From: Anastatus disparis
Taxonomy: Eukaryota; Arthropoda; Insecta; Hymenoptera; Eupelmidae
NCBI GenBank assembly: GCA_017163975.1
Contig: JAFFSR010000018.1
Location: forward strand, 310,001 to 374,000
Direction: 5' to 3'
DNA length: 64,000 nucleotides
Made by a program: the position numbers and the translations under genes. A model generated the notes under the pieces. That model ran no database searches. It was not told the origin of the DNA and saw only the letters and a program-made list of their open reading frames with translations. Positions 1-9,870 of the stretch are shown here, piece by piece (the first letter of the stretch is position 1; each line of letters begins with the position of its first letter).

Positions 1-182
1 AAGTAATTTTTTTTTTTTTTTAAATCGTTAAAGAAATGTAAGTAAGCTAAAAAGAAAGCATTTGAAGAACACTTTAAAATGCTTTTTTTTAATTTTTTCT
101 AGGATGAAAATTGAAGGAGATACGTTTTTTCAAAGTCGGAGCAAAAATTTTATAACCTGCTCAGAGTTATTGCCCGGTATTG
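1..182. mobile_element. Terminal inverted repeat of a Tc1-like element, cut by window edge
   Basis: This stretch matches, in the same orientation, the right terminal repeat of the complete Tc1-like element at 3400-5841, and in inverted form its left end. It ends with the same tip (GCCCGGTATTG) followed by TA at 183-184, the dinucleotide duplicated by Tc1/mariner insertions. The rest of this copy, if any, lies outside the window. Confidence 0.8.
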
Positions 183-363
183 TATATACTTTAACATCTA
201 TTTCATATAATAATGATGATATTTCATAAAATCATATATAATTAATTCAGTGGTAAAGTTCTTGAAATAAATAAACATAATATACATATAAAGATCTTTC
301 ATTTATTTGCATTTTTTTCCAACAATAAATACAATGTATACTTAATATATAATAGAAAAAATA

Positions 364-657
364 TTATTGTACGAATTCAATATTTTGATTTTTGATTAAT
401 AACAATAATTTTCATTTAGTCATTTTTCCCATGACATCATTTAATAAATCTTTATTTTTAATTAAGGTTTTTGATACCCGATAGGGTATAAAAATTTGAA
501 AATCGTCTTCTAAACTAACAATAATTTTTTCACCGTATCTTGTGTTGACCTTTTTTAGTCGGGTGATCAGATATATGGTATTATCCTCTATATCAATTAT
601 TTTTTTTGTTGGTAGGAATTTATTCAGCGAAATTTTATTCAATTTTTGAAGATCAAT
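364..657 (-). pseudogene. Small OB-like accessory protein, copy A (degenerate)
   Basis: Homologous by eye to the ORFs at 2481-2639, 21580-21890 and 29648-29959. Shared order: short N-terminal segment, a [FL]P-T/L-KK motif, then YxITxLxxVxTRYGxKIxxxLxxxxxIFxP, a Leu/Lys helix, and a last strand ending near EF. The alternation of hydrophobic residues suggests a small beta-barrel such as an OB fold, which is inference. The position of the expected start reads ATT at 655-657, and a TGA at 412-414 cuts off the last strand, so it is probably dead. Two of its relatives sit inside the Polinton-like block, so the family is likely an accessory gene of that element type. Confidence 0.55.
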
Positions 658-1560
658 ATACGGTGAAAAAATTATTGTTAGTGTAATAAACCGAGTTCAT
701 TACCAATAAATGTTAAAACAAAAATTTTATTTTAATTAAAATTAAAATGATTAAAATGATAATAGAAAAAAATAAGATTGATCAAGTACTAAATAAACGA
801 ACACAAGAAATAAATAGCACGACGTAAGAAATTGAGATCAAGCAGTGGCTGAAGGAAACCAAAAAGAAACATAAGCTGAAGTCACAGGGTTCATTATAAT
901 TTTTTAAAAACAAAATATAAATAGGAACAACAATATTAATAATAAATAAAAGCGAAAATAATCGCCATAAAATAATAATAAATAAACAAATACGAGGGAT
1001 AAATAGCAACAAATCCAGTTGACCTCAATGAAATCAAGGCTCGGCGGCCGCATGAAACAGCAAAGGAAGGAGAAGTATAAGCTGAATAGCATGCTAAAAA
1101 AAGATACGGGCAGGCGGCAAGCTTAGAAACAGCCATAAGCCTGACAACGATGAACGGCTTCGCAGAAAAACGAAGTTAACTTAGGAGAGTATGAAAAGAT
1201 TTCAGCGAAGCGGTAGGGGAATAAAGCGCAGTATGAAAACAGATAAGGCCGTCCCTGAAGAAAAATACATACTGGAGGGACATTAAAACCAATTTATGGG
1301 TTTAATTATACAAGTACTGCAAAACTTAAAAGAAAAGCTTTGGCGGAATATCAAAGAAACAGGAAACTGAAAAGATAACGGCAAAAAGTAATTGCCAATA
1401 AACTTCGAGTTGACCTCTTTCTAGTCAACTGAAATTATGATTTCCAGAAAAAAACCATACAGGGAGGGCCGACTGGCAACCAATCAGAATATCTGAACAT
1501 CGTACGAATGGGCAGAAACATATACTGCCGCTAGCAACAACGAAGCTTGTAGAAGCTTGA
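658..1560. other. Non-coding stretch, possible old retroelement sequence
   Basis: No ORF with recognisable similarity is present. The composition is more purine-rich and less AT-rich than the neighbours from about 1030, as in old LTR-element DNA, but no second LTR, primer-binding site or coding domain can be pointed to. Confidence 0.3.
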
Positions 1561-1905
1561 CTTAGAGTATAAAAAGCTTGGAGCTTATAGGCGAAACTCT
1601 CTCTTCAGGTCGAACCACCAGCGGAGCAACGCCTCTCTTCGGATCGGAAGCCAGCAGAGCAACAGCTCTAGGCCAGATTGGAGGGCAATGGAGCCCCCTC
1701 TTTTTCCCGACCAACTTCTTGATGACCACGTCAAATCAGCCGAGCAGCCGACACGTCACCGGAACCTGCAGCAACCAGCCACCACCCTTCATTATAAGTC
1801 AACAGTCAACTACATCAGTCAACAGTCATTATAAGTCAACAATCAACTACATCAGTCAACAGTCAACTATACCAGTCAACAGTCAACTAAACTAGTCAAC
1901 CGTTA
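1561..1905 (+). promoter_or_regulatory. TATA-containing LTR-like segment with short tandem repeats
   Basis: A TATA box (TATAAAAA) lies at 1568-1575 and is followed by a GC-richer leader. From 1797 to 1905 a degenerate unit around AGTCAACAGTCAACTA is repeated about eight times with ACATC or TATACC spacers. The arrangement resembles the U3/R part of a gypsy-type LTR, but without a partner LTR that is only a guess. The 105-codon reading frame over it is low in information and probably not a gene. Confidence 0.35.
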
Positions 1906-2480
1906 AAGATATCAACCAGAGAACAAGGTGGAAGTGTGGGGAAGCGGAGATCTACACACCAGAACAAGAAAAAAAAAGAACAAGGTAGAGAGTCTTTCAA
2001 TATTGGTTAATTGTAAATTTCAAAAAAAAGAGAGAGAAAAACATGTCTCGGGAACGCGTTGATTCTATTGCTAATTCGCTGAGTAAATGTTGAGCGTCAC
2101 GAATTGTTGAAAATTAAAATTTAAATTAGAAAAAGAAAAGTTCAGAAAGGAAATGCAAAGAAAAGAAAAAGAAAACTTGGTATGGGGTAACACGGTTTGC
2201 CACGAAGTGAAACAAATATAATAATAAAAAAAAATTTAATTAACTATGTACGAAGCAAGGCTTCTTAGGTAAATTGAAGACAGAAAAAGAAATAAATTGA
2301 TAAAATTTTGGCAATGACATGGGTTTTTTTTTTATTGTTCTACCTATCCTTGCTGCATCTTTTTTTTTTAGACTTCCAACCCCGGAGACGTAGCGCTCGC
2401 GCGTTAGTCAAACGGAAGTCGATGGATGGCTGAAATACAGTCATCCATTACAAAAATTGTTTGACTTATATGCTGAACGT
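1906..2480. other. No gene seen
   Basis: AT-rich sequence with A-runs and T-runs. Around 2370-2420 there is a short GC-richer patch. Nothing codes convincingly. It ends where the right arm of the inverted duplication begins. Confidence 0.4.
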
Positions 2481-2639
2481 AACATTAGTTTAGAAGACGA
2501 TTTTCAAATTTTTATACCCCATCAGGTATCAAAAACCTTAATTGAAAATAAAGATTTATTAAATGATGTTATGGAAAAAATGAATAAACGAAAATTATTG
2601 TTATTAATCAAAAATCAAAATATTGAATTCGTACAATAA
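2481..2639 (+). pseudogene. Small OB-like accessory protein, copy B (5' truncated)
   Basis: Mirror-image partner of copy A. It starts in the middle of the family, at the SLEDDFQIFIP segment, and lacks the N-terminal half and any start codon. Unlike copy A it has no internal stop, and it runs to a TAA after the terminal NIEFVQ. The truncation coincides with the inner edge of the right arm of the inverted duplication. Confidence 0.55.
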
Positions 2640-2757
2640 TATTTTTTCTATTATATATTAAGTATACATTGTATTTATTGTTGGAAAAAAAATGCAAATA
2701 AATAAAAGATCTTTATATGTATATTATGTTTATTTATTTCAAGAACTTTACCATTAA

Positions 2758-3331
2758 CCCTTTCGTGCATATAAGGAACTAACAATCATAACGTTTCTAA
2801 AACTAGAAAATTTCGATGTCCGGCATCGAGCTGAATCCAAATCTGGAGTCAGATTTTCGAAATTATAATAATTGGGCCCAATACCGAGGGGGCCAAATCT
2901 TAAAATTGAATATTTTGAAAAAAAAAATACCAACGTATTCTGCGTGAAATTTCAAGAAGAAATTGTTTATATCATTTTTCTGATTAGACACACCAATTTC
3001 GAGTAAAAAATTATTGAACGTGTAGGATATTGGGTCTGCTTTTACTCAGGGGTCCGATATCCTAGAAATTCAATAATTTTTTACTCGAAATTGGTGTGTC
3101 TTATCAAAAAAATGACAAGAATGATTTCTTCTTAAAATTTCGTGTAGAATACGATGGTATTTTTTATTTTTCAAAACTTTGCATTTTAAGAGTTGACCCC
3201 CTCGGTATTGGGCCCAATTATTATAATTTCGAAAATCTGACTCCAGATTTGGATTCAGCTCGATGCCGGACATCGAAATTTTTTAGTTTCAGAAACGTTA
3301 TAATTGTCAGTTCCTTATATGCACGAAAGGG
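2758..3331. mobile_element. piggyBac-type foldback MITE
   Basis: A 574-bp insertion flanked on both sides by TTAA (2754-2757 and 3332-3335). It starts CCCTTTCGTGCATATAAGG and ends with the reverse complement, and its two halves pair over roughly 250 bp each. TTAA target duplication with CCC/GGG ends is typical of piggyBac. The mirrored copy of the region near 250 lacks it, which gives the empty site. Confidence 0.85.
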
Positions 3332-3399
3332 TTAAATTAATTATATATGATTATATGAAATATTATCATTATTATATGAAATAGATGTTAAAGTAAATA

Positions 3400-5841
3400 C
3401 AGTACCGGGCAATAACTCTGAGAAGGTTATAAAATTTTTGCTCCGACTTTGAAAAAGCGTATCTCCTTCAATTTCCATCCTAGAAAAAATTTAAAAAAAG
3501 CATTTTAAAGTGTTCCTCAAATGCTTTTTTTTTAGTTTACTTACATTTTTTTAACGATATTTAAAAAAAAAATAATTACTTTGGCAATTTTGAAATTTTT
3601 TTCATTTTTGCATTTTTCTTCAATCAGCTGTAGTTTTTTAAATAATTGAACTAGAAAAATTTTGAAAAAACATTTGAAAAGGGCTCTATAAATGCTATTT
3701 ACAGCTATTTTTACAAAAAATTTTAAATTATTTTTTGTCAAGTTTTAAGCATATAAAGTTATTGATCTAATACTTTAGCAGTTGTAAAAAACACTTCAAT
3801 AGCAAGTAGAAAATAATCGCTAGTGAATTAGTGATTTAATTTTAGTAGGAAATTACGATTTATTATTAACAATAAAACATAATAAAGTATAAAACAACAA
3901 AAAGATTAATTTTGCAAAAATTATATCATAGAAATTAAAATTTTTGCATTATAATAATAATAATAAATTGATCAATATTATAAATTAAGATTTACATCAT
4001 TTTAATTTTCAGCAGATTTTGCGTCACAAAATGCACAATAACAAAATACATAATATTTTTAAACTAATAAATTCAATAATAAATTTAAAACATAAATCCA
4101 ATACTAGAAACAAATAATTTTTATCACATATTATAACAACAATCACATGTTTGATTCATGAAAAAATTCTCCTTTGGCTTCAATAACAGCCTTACAGATT
4201 CGTGGCATTCTCAGTACTAACTTTTCAAGTACAGAAGGGTTCATAGAATTCCAGCTACTTTTAAGAGCGTTCCATGATTCAGAAATATTTTGTTTCGCTG
4301 TTTGTGTTTTTCTTATATTCCTATCCAGCTCGTCCCACAATAACGACTGAGGAGGCTATATCATTCGTTTTAGTACACCATTCCCTACTTTGTTATTAAA
4401 ATAATTTCTACATAGCTTTGAAGAATGCTTTGGATCGTTGTCTTCTTGAAAATGAAATCCATCACCAATCAAACGTAAACCAGATGGAATAGCGTGCCGC
4501 TGTAAGATGCTATGATACATATTTTTATCCATAATACCTTCTATTTTTTTTAAATCGCCTACTTGATTATAAGCAAAACAACCCCAAACCATAATACTTC
4601 CTCCTCCATGTTTAACTGTCGGTACAAGACACTGTTTTAAAAATCGTTCACTGGGTCTGCGTCTTACATATATTTTACGTTTGCTGCCAAATAATTCAAA
4701 CTTCGACTCATCTGTCCACAAAACTTTTTTCTAATCTTCAATTGACCATTTTAAATGTTGTTTTGCCCATTGGAGTCGTTTTCTACGATTAATAGGTCGA
4801 AGAAGAGGTTTCTTAGCAGCAATACGTCCATTCAAGTTTGCTTCATGCAAACTAACGTTTCACTGTTGATGATCTTACGGAATTTTCTATTGTAGCATTG
4901 ACATTTGTTGTTATTTCCGGAGCAGTTAGCCTTCTGTCACGCTTACTTGATATAATAATAAATTCATCATCCTTTTCCGATGTTTTGCGAGGTCTTCCTG
5001 TACGTTGATAATCGCGATTGCTTTGGGTATTTTTATATCTCATGATTGCTCTACGTACCGAACAGTACGACATTCCATTTTTTTTTTAATTTCAACGTAT
5101 GAGTAACCTTCATTTCGTAAAATCACAGCTTGTGCACGTTATTCTATTTTCGACAAAGTGGTTTTAGATTCATCTTTTTTCGTTTTACTTTGTTTCAAAG
5201 CACGCGTAACACTCTTTGATAATATTTTATGCACTCGATAATAAGGAATACGCAATATTTTTGCAATTTCACGAAAAGAATGACCATCTTTATGCAATTC
5301 TCGAATTTGTGATTGTTCCTCAATCACTGTCCTTACTTGCGGAAAACTCATTTCGAACTAATCTACATGCAACATAAACATATAGTTGTAAAATTTATAG
5401 GTCAAAAACGTAAACAAACCATACTTACACTCAATCGTAAATATATCACTCGCATGATTACAAATATAAAATAATACATCTATGACTTAGATTGATCATA
5501 GCTTGACAAGAAAAAGTAAAATTTATTTTTTAAATAGCTGCAAATAGCATTTTTGAAGCCCTTTCCAAATCTTTTTTCAAATTTTCTCTAGCTCAATTAT
5601 TTAAAAAACTACAGCTGATTGAAAAAAAATGCAAAAATAAAAAAATTTCAAAATTACCAAAGCAATTATTTTTTTTTTAAATATCGTTAAAAAAATGTAA
5701 GCAAGCTGAAAAGAAAGCATTTAAAGAATACTTTAAAATGCTTTTTTAAAATTTTTTCTAGGATGAAAATTGAAGGAGATACGCTTTTTCAAAGTCGGAG
5801 CAAAAATTTTATAACCTGCTCAGAATTATTGCCCGGTACTG
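3400..5841 (-). mobile_element. Tc1-like DNA transposon with long terminal repeats
   Basis: A 2442-bp element flanked by TA (3398-3399 and 5842-5843). Its terminal inverted repeats begin CAGTACCGGGCAATA and extend about 320 bp (3400-3720 with 5524-5841). A single degenerate transposase gene on the minus strand fills the middle. Long repeats and a TA target are normal for the Tc1 group; partial copies of the same ends lie at 1-182 and 5957-5991. Confidence 0.9.
4143..5351 (-). pseudogene. Tc1-like transposase, inactivated
   Basis: Read from 5351 downward: an N-terminal helix-turn-helix (SFREIAKILRI), a second DNA-binding part with GRPRKTS, then the DDE core with WTDESKFELFG (first Asp), KHGGGSIMVWGCF, and QEDNDPKHSSK (second Asp), and a C-terminal WDELDR. 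The frame is broken into at least four pieces by stops and shifts. Between the PPQS motif and WDELDR the residues that normally include the third catalytic Glu are missing, so this copy could not catalyse transposition even with an open frame. About 340 residues is the usual length; the remains span about 400 codons. Confidence 0.9.
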
Positions 5842-5990
5842 TACATAAGTATATAAAAAATTTCCGCCATTTTGGAATTTTTATATATATATACATAAAG
5901 TAAAATTAGGAAAAAAAGAATTCCAAAATGGCGGAGATTTTTTATATATTTATGTACAGTACCGGGCAATAGTTCTGAGCAGGTTATAAA

Positions 5991-6028
<38 letters not shown>
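5842..6028. repeat. Short palindrome, truncated Tc1-like tip and AT microsatellite
   Basis: Right after the Tc1-like element a 115-bp imperfect palindrome (5842-5956, arms with CGCCATTTTGGAATT) leads to a TA and the first 35 bases of another Tc1-like terminal repeat (5957-5991). That repeat runs into (TA)n at about 5992-6028. Confidence 0.8.
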
Positions 6029-6029
<1 letters not shown>

Positions 6030-6114
6030 CTTAAATTATTGTACGTTGAGAATAAAACTTCTAGAAAGCGCTTTTATGATAAAGAAATTGGCGCAGTTAT
6101 TTTACCAAGGTCTC

Positions 6115-6480
6115 TTATGACTAACTAGGAGAGTGTCACACCTCAGGATCACGGATTTTGCTCAAACTTCGGGATAAGTTTTCAGATGATAAAATATGAA
6201 AAAAGCTAAAGTTATAGTCATAAATACTCAATATTTCCCTAGTTACAGGCAATTAAAGAAAATCACTAAAAAAGTTACTAGATTTTTAAATGCATATATT
6301 TCCTTAGCGTCGATAGCTACAAGCTTGAAACTTTTTTCAAATTAAAGCTGAGCTCAAATCCTTTCGAAACAGTAGTAACAGCATGTCGAAATATTATTTT
6401 TTCTCAAAGTTGGAGCGTGATAAACATTGGACCTGATTTTTCTTTTAAAAACATTAATTAATAATAAAAGCTGAAATTAG
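6115..6480. repeat. Half copy of the 30300-30996 foldback family
   Basis: The end ACTAACTAGGAGAGTGTC followed by CGGGATAAG parallels the left arm of the foldback at 30300-30996 (ACTAACCAGGAGAGTGTC). Only one arm is visible before the copia fragment begins. Confidence 0.5.
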
Positions 6481-7026
6481 GTCCAATCCTCATTATATCT
6501 CGCGAATAAAACAAATTTCGGAATTCAGTACAAAAGCGGCGGAAGCGGGTTTAAACTAATTGGTTACTCCGATGCGGATTTTGCTAGCGACATAGCAACT
6601 CGACGGTCGACAACGGGATATTTATTCTGTATAGCAAACGCGCCGGTTGCCTGGTTGTCTCGACGACAGAAACTAGTAACGACCAGTAGCACAGAAGCAG
6701 AGTACGTTGCAGCGGCGACAGCTGCTAAAGAAGCAATTTGGCTTCGCAAACTTGTAAAGGATCTCGGAGATCGATGTGTGTCCAGTAGCACTTTGTACGT
6801 TGATAATCAAAGTGCCATTAAGTTGTCTAAAAATCCAGGGTATCATAAAAGGACAAAACACATCGATATCCGATATCATTTCTTAAGAGAAAAGATCGCG
6901 GACAGTGAAATAACTGTAGAATATATACCGTCGAACTCTCAGCTCGCCGATATATTCACCAAAGCGCTGCGTAAAGATCATTTTCAGTCCCTGTGTGAAA
7001 GTATAAGTATGTTTGAGAGCACTTAG
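6481..7026 (+). pseudogene. Ty1/copia pol C-terminus (RNase H)
   Basis: Open frame for the copia-type RNase H. It shows GYSDADFASD (first acid), RRSTTGYLF, SRRQKLVTTSSTEAEYVA (second acid pair), YVDNQSAIKLSKNPGYHKR, KHIDIRYHFLRE and ADIFTKAL near the end, in the usual order. It is open through 7026 but has no upstream reverse transcriptase, integrase or gag, so it is a 5'-truncated remnant. A purine-rich tract and an LTR-like start follow. Confidence 0.9.
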
Positions 7027-7047
7027 TGCATGGGAAAAAGACGGAAG

Positions 7048-7300
7048 TGTTAAGGTATTTTTCGTTATGTACTGACGTCTAAAATCATTCATGCGTATTA
7101 TACTGTATGGCCGTAAAAGCGAGATCTTTCAGTGGTAGGGTCAGTTCACTTTTATAGTTAGTTAGTAACAAGAGGCCGAGCGAACTAGACGTCCGCGGCG
7201 TTCTTTAATAAGACAAAGTGTCCATTTGTATTTTATAGTCTTGCATAATTAAAGATTAAACAAAACTTATCTTGTTGCTGTTTATTACCTTTGACTTTTA
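7048..7300 (+). repeat. Probable copia 3' LTR
   Basis: After the pol stop, a purine tract (GGGAAAAAGACGGAAG) directly precedes TGTTAAGG, the expected polypurine tract and LTR start. No clear CA-ending terminus was found before the TTAA of the next element, so the 3' limit is approximate and may be truncated. Confidence 0.6.
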
Positions 7301-7304
7301 TTAA

Positions 7305-7685
7305 GAAGGGGCCGAACTATCTGTCTCTGTCTAATAGCGTTTTTCATTGTTTATATAAACACTATCCTTTATAACAAGAAAAAAATAGCGGCCCCCACTA
7401 GATATTAGTATAATTAGTAAATTTTGTAATAACAAACAAATTTTTTTACTGCGTAGTTTTTGAATAATTAGAGACCTACCAAAAAAAGATAGGTTATATT
7501 CTAGATTGCTAGGAGGTCTCTAATTAGTCAAAAACTATGCGGTAAAAAATTTCATTTCTATTACAAAATTTACTTATTATACTAATATCTAGCAGGGGCT
7601 GCTATTTTTTTCTTGTTATACCGGATAGTGTTTATATAAATGATGAAAAACGCTATTAGACAAAGACAGATAGTTCGGCCCCTTC
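7305..7685. mobile_element. TTAA-flanked foldback MITE
   Basis: A 381-bp hairpin with arms of about 190 bp, ends GAAGGGGCCGAACTATCTGTC, flanked by TTAA at 7301-7304 and 7686-7689. No coding capacity. Confidence 0.8.
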
Positions 7686-7689
7686 TTAA

Positions 7690-8299
7690 ACATAAATAAC
7701 TGTTTCAATTCACTGACAATTAATTACCTTAATATTTTGCTCCGCATGCCCCTCCCTCACCCCTCCATTAATATTTTCTACAATATTTCCCTTCAGCTAA
7801 CGACGGCTCCATGTACCCCTCCATATACTACTCCGTTTACCCCTCCGTCTATGACTTTGTCTACCCCTCCACTAAATTTTTCACAAAATCATTAAAATTT
7901 TGAAAAATGTTAGTTATTCAGCATAAAATTATTCATAACTTTTTGCAATAAATGTTTTTTAAAACAAATTTTTTTCAATAAAGTGTATACAATTTATGTA
8001 TAACAAAATATAAAATTTGTGTATATAGTAACATGAAAAATAAAATAAAAAAAATAAACATATATAAAAATAATGTACAATTTGTATATAACACAATTTA
8101 AAAAACAAAATAGTTCTATATAAAAAAATGTGATTCTAAATAAAATATTTTGAAAATAAAAATACATAAAAAGTATTAACATTTTCACTAAAAAATTTAT
8201 ACAGTAAATTTTATATTTCAAAATTATTGTTAAAATTATTATTATTACTGTAGAATTACAATTTTTTAGAAAAACAAATCTAATTATAATGAACTATAT
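7690..8299. other. Non-coding, with a CCCCTCC cluster
   Basis: Between 7741 and 7870 the heptamer CCCCTCC, or CCCTCC after TA/CA, occurs about six times at irregular spacing on the plus strand, in otherwise AT-rich DNA. From 7900 onward only A/T-rich sequence is seen. Confidence 0.5.
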
Positions 8300-8365
8300 A
8301 TGAAATCAGTAGATAAGCTAAGCCGGTTCTGTATCACCTGATACAGAACCGGCTTAGGGTTTTTT
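8300..8365. repeat. Perfect hairpin related to the 31140-31290 repeat
   Basis: An 18-bp perfect stem (8319-8336 with 8339-8356) with a two-base centre, containing GTTCTGTATCA. The flanking CAGTAGATAAGCT and TTAGGGTTTTT also occur, inverted and with a longer centre, at 31140-31290. It is therefore a dispersed non-autonomous repeat. Confidence 0.7.
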
Positions 8366-8414
8366 TTTAATTTTTTACTTTTTATCGTTCAAGCTAAATT
8401 AGCTGAAGATAAAA

Positions 8415-8630
8415 AACCTGAAAATAAAAATTATTATATTAATATATTATTATTATTATTAAAAAAATAATCTGAAAATAAAAATTATTATATTAATATA
8501 TTACTATTATTATTAAAAAAATAACCTGAAAATAAAAATTATTATATTAATATATTATTATTATTATTAAAAAAATAACCTAAAAATAAAAAATAAATAA
8601 ATAAGAATTAATATATTATTTTAAGAACAG
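8415..8630. repeat. 54-bp tandem repeat, about four units
   Basis: Units start with CCTGAAAATAAAAA at about 8417, 8471, 8525 and, degenerate, 8579. They differ by a few bases and end in TTA-rich runs. Confidence 0.8.
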
Positions 8631-8660
8631 ATGTCTGTTCCAACGTTTTGAATATTTGTG

Positions 8661-8737
8661 GCCCTGAAAAGGGCTGATTGTAAATTCCATGTTTCCCTGA
8701 AAGGGCCGAGCGCGTTATTATAGCCCTGAAAAGGGCT
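8661..8737 (-). terminator. Histone-type 3' stem-loops after the 188-aa gene
   Basis: On the minus strand, 21 nt below the stop of the gene at 8758, lies AGCCCTTTTCAGGGCT (8737-8722): a six-base-pair stem with a UUUC loop, the shape and loop of the metazoan replication-dependent histone mRNA terminus. A degenerate form follows (8705-8695) and a second good one at 8674-8661 (GCCCTTTTCAGGGC). No purine-rich U7-binding element is obvious after the first. Alternative: an incidental inverted repeat, though three in 80 bp makes that less likely. Confidence 0.6.
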
Positions 8738-8757
8738 GATTTTTTATCTAGTTATAT

Positions 8758-9324
8758 CTAAATTGTATAATTCAATTTTTTCTTAATTTTCCTAATATTT
8801 TCTTTTTCACCGACGTCTTCAAATTTTCTTTTTCTTGGTGTTGCTTCCGTTTTTCCCTCTTCAATAGAAGAATCACTTAAAATAATTAATGATGGTGATT
8901 TGGCCTCTGCAGAATCTGAAATCTCGATGACTTGAATATCCTGAGGTGGTTTAATGGGCGAAAAATTCGGTGTTGGAACATCGAGCCAAATGACATCATT
9001 ACGTGGTACCTCAATATATTGTTGTACGATTGGATCGTACAACAATATATGATCCGGTGAATGGATCGGCGAAGGTAATGTTGGAGTTGGACTTCTGAAC
9101 TCTCGCGGTCCGATGACTGGCTCAGCGAATAGTGGTGATAGATCGGGTGATAACTCCTTAGGCTGCTCTGGCAAATCCATTTCAAGCTGATTAAATGAGA
9201 TCTCCTCCTCAAGAAGTAGAAAATTCATTATTTCCAACGGTACATCCATGGGAATCCAATCCAAAATTGCCAAGTTAATAACATCTTCAAGTTCTTGAAA
9301 TGTCTCGATTTCGAAAGAATCCAT
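8758..9324 (-). CDS. Unrecognised 188-aa nuclear-type protein with SIM-like motifs
   Basis: Intact, intronless ORF from ATG at 9322-9324. I do not recognise a family. Residues 1-60 are acidic and hydrophobic (FQELEDVINLAILDWIP, LLLEEE). Residues 60-130 are rich in Pro and Ser-Pro. Around residues 130-160 are two segments, VIEISDSAE and LIILSDSSIEE, that look like SUMO-interacting motifs with acidic/Ser flanks. The C-terminus (RKRKFED ... RKIKKKL) looks like a bipartite nuclear localisation signal. Low-complexity shadows do not explain it, because the composition is protein-like and the start has a TATA/initiator at the right distance. The 3' stem-loops suggest expression tied to S phase or a virus-like strategy; that is inference. 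No lesions are seen. Confidence 0.7.
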   Translation of the reverse strand: MDSFEIETFQELEDVINLAILDWIPMDVPLEIMNFLLLEEEISFNQLEMDLPEQPKELSPDLSPLFAEPVIGPREFRSPTPTLPSPIHSPDHILLYDPIVQQYIEVPRNDVIWLDVPTPNFSPIKPPQDIQVIEISDSAEAKSPSLIILSDSSIEEGKTEATPRKRKFEDVGEKENIRKIKKKLNYTI

Positions 9325-9352
9325 TGCAAGAGATCTTCAAGGCTTCCAGAAG

Positions 9353-9390
9353 ACTGAATGACAATTCGTAACTTAACGCTGTAATTTATA
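9353..9390 (-). promoter_or_regulatory. Core promoter of the 188-aa gene
   Basis: TATAAATT begins at 9390 (minus strand) and TCAGT, the arthropod initiator, lies at 9357-9353, giving about 35 nt from the TATA to the initiator A. The implied leader is about 30 nt before the ATG at 9324. Confidence 0.65.
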
Positions 9391-9464
9391 CCATGCGCTT
9401 GGTCGTATTAAGAGAGTGGGACGAACAGAATTAATGACGCAACTCAAGTCACGAGGAAGGGGGT

Positions 9465-9600
9465 CGAAACGTGATTGGTGCGGCGCTGCTGCACGAATAC
9501 ACGTAAATATCAACAGCTACGCGTTTATAGACTTAGTCTAAAGGAATCGCAGCAGGTGATCAGTTGCGGAATTCTTTGCTGTGAGCATCACGGCAAGTAT
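9465..9600 (+). promoter_or_regulatory. Promoter-like repeat module 1 (partial)
   Basis: Carries an inverted CCAAT box (GATTGG, 9473-9478), a CACG-rich stretch, TTTATAG at 9524-9530 overlapping the near-palindrome TAGACTTAGTCTA, and TCAGT at 9560-9564. The same order recurs in modules 2 and 3. It faces away from the 188-aa gene, so the two could share a bidirectional promoter of about 70-100 bp. Confidence 0.55.
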
Positions 9601-9602
9601 CA

Positions 9603-9870
9603 ACTGGGGGTAAGCCAACGTTTGATTGGTGCAGCGCTGCTGCCCGAAAGCACGTAAATATCAGCAGCGACACGTTTATAGACTTAGTCTAAAGGAATCG
9701 CGGCGGACGATCAGTTGCAGAATTCTTTGTGGCAAGCATTGATGTAGGTCTTATTTATTCAACGCAGTCAATCAATCGTCGTCGGTGGTTGCAGTACAGT
9801 CTCATTGTTTCATTCAACGATGTGACATCTAATTTCAGTCATAGTTTCCGTGCAATGGAAACTCTAGTAT
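9603..9870 (+). promoter_or_regulatory. Promoter-like repeat module 2 with 5' hairpin
   Basis: About 265 bp nearly identical to 10503-10765. GATTGG at 9624-9629, TTTATAG from 9675, the TAGACTTAGTCTA dyad, TCAGT at 9711-9715. About 130 nt farther on is AGTTTCC-GTGCAAT-GGAAACT (9843-9863), a seven-base-pair hairpin. No long ORF follows; the 85- and 87-codon frames downstream are pyrimidine-rich and look accidental, so a structured non-coding transcript is possible. Confidence 0.6.

Larger units (their letters stand above)
185..3397. repeat. Large inverted duplication with unique centre
   Basis: Positions 185-520 reappear in reverse complement at 2481-3397, except that the right arm also carries a 574-bp insertion (2758-3331). 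Both arms abut a Tc1-like terminal repeat, so the mirror symmetry continues across the transposon tips. Each arm holds part of the same small gene. The centre, 521-2480, is not mirrored. Confidence 0.8.

Noticed and set aside
782..1136. Three overlapping minus-strand frames rich in Phe, Leu and Tyr
   Set aside because: They overlap one another in different frames and have membrane-like composition only because the strand is T-rich; no family signature.
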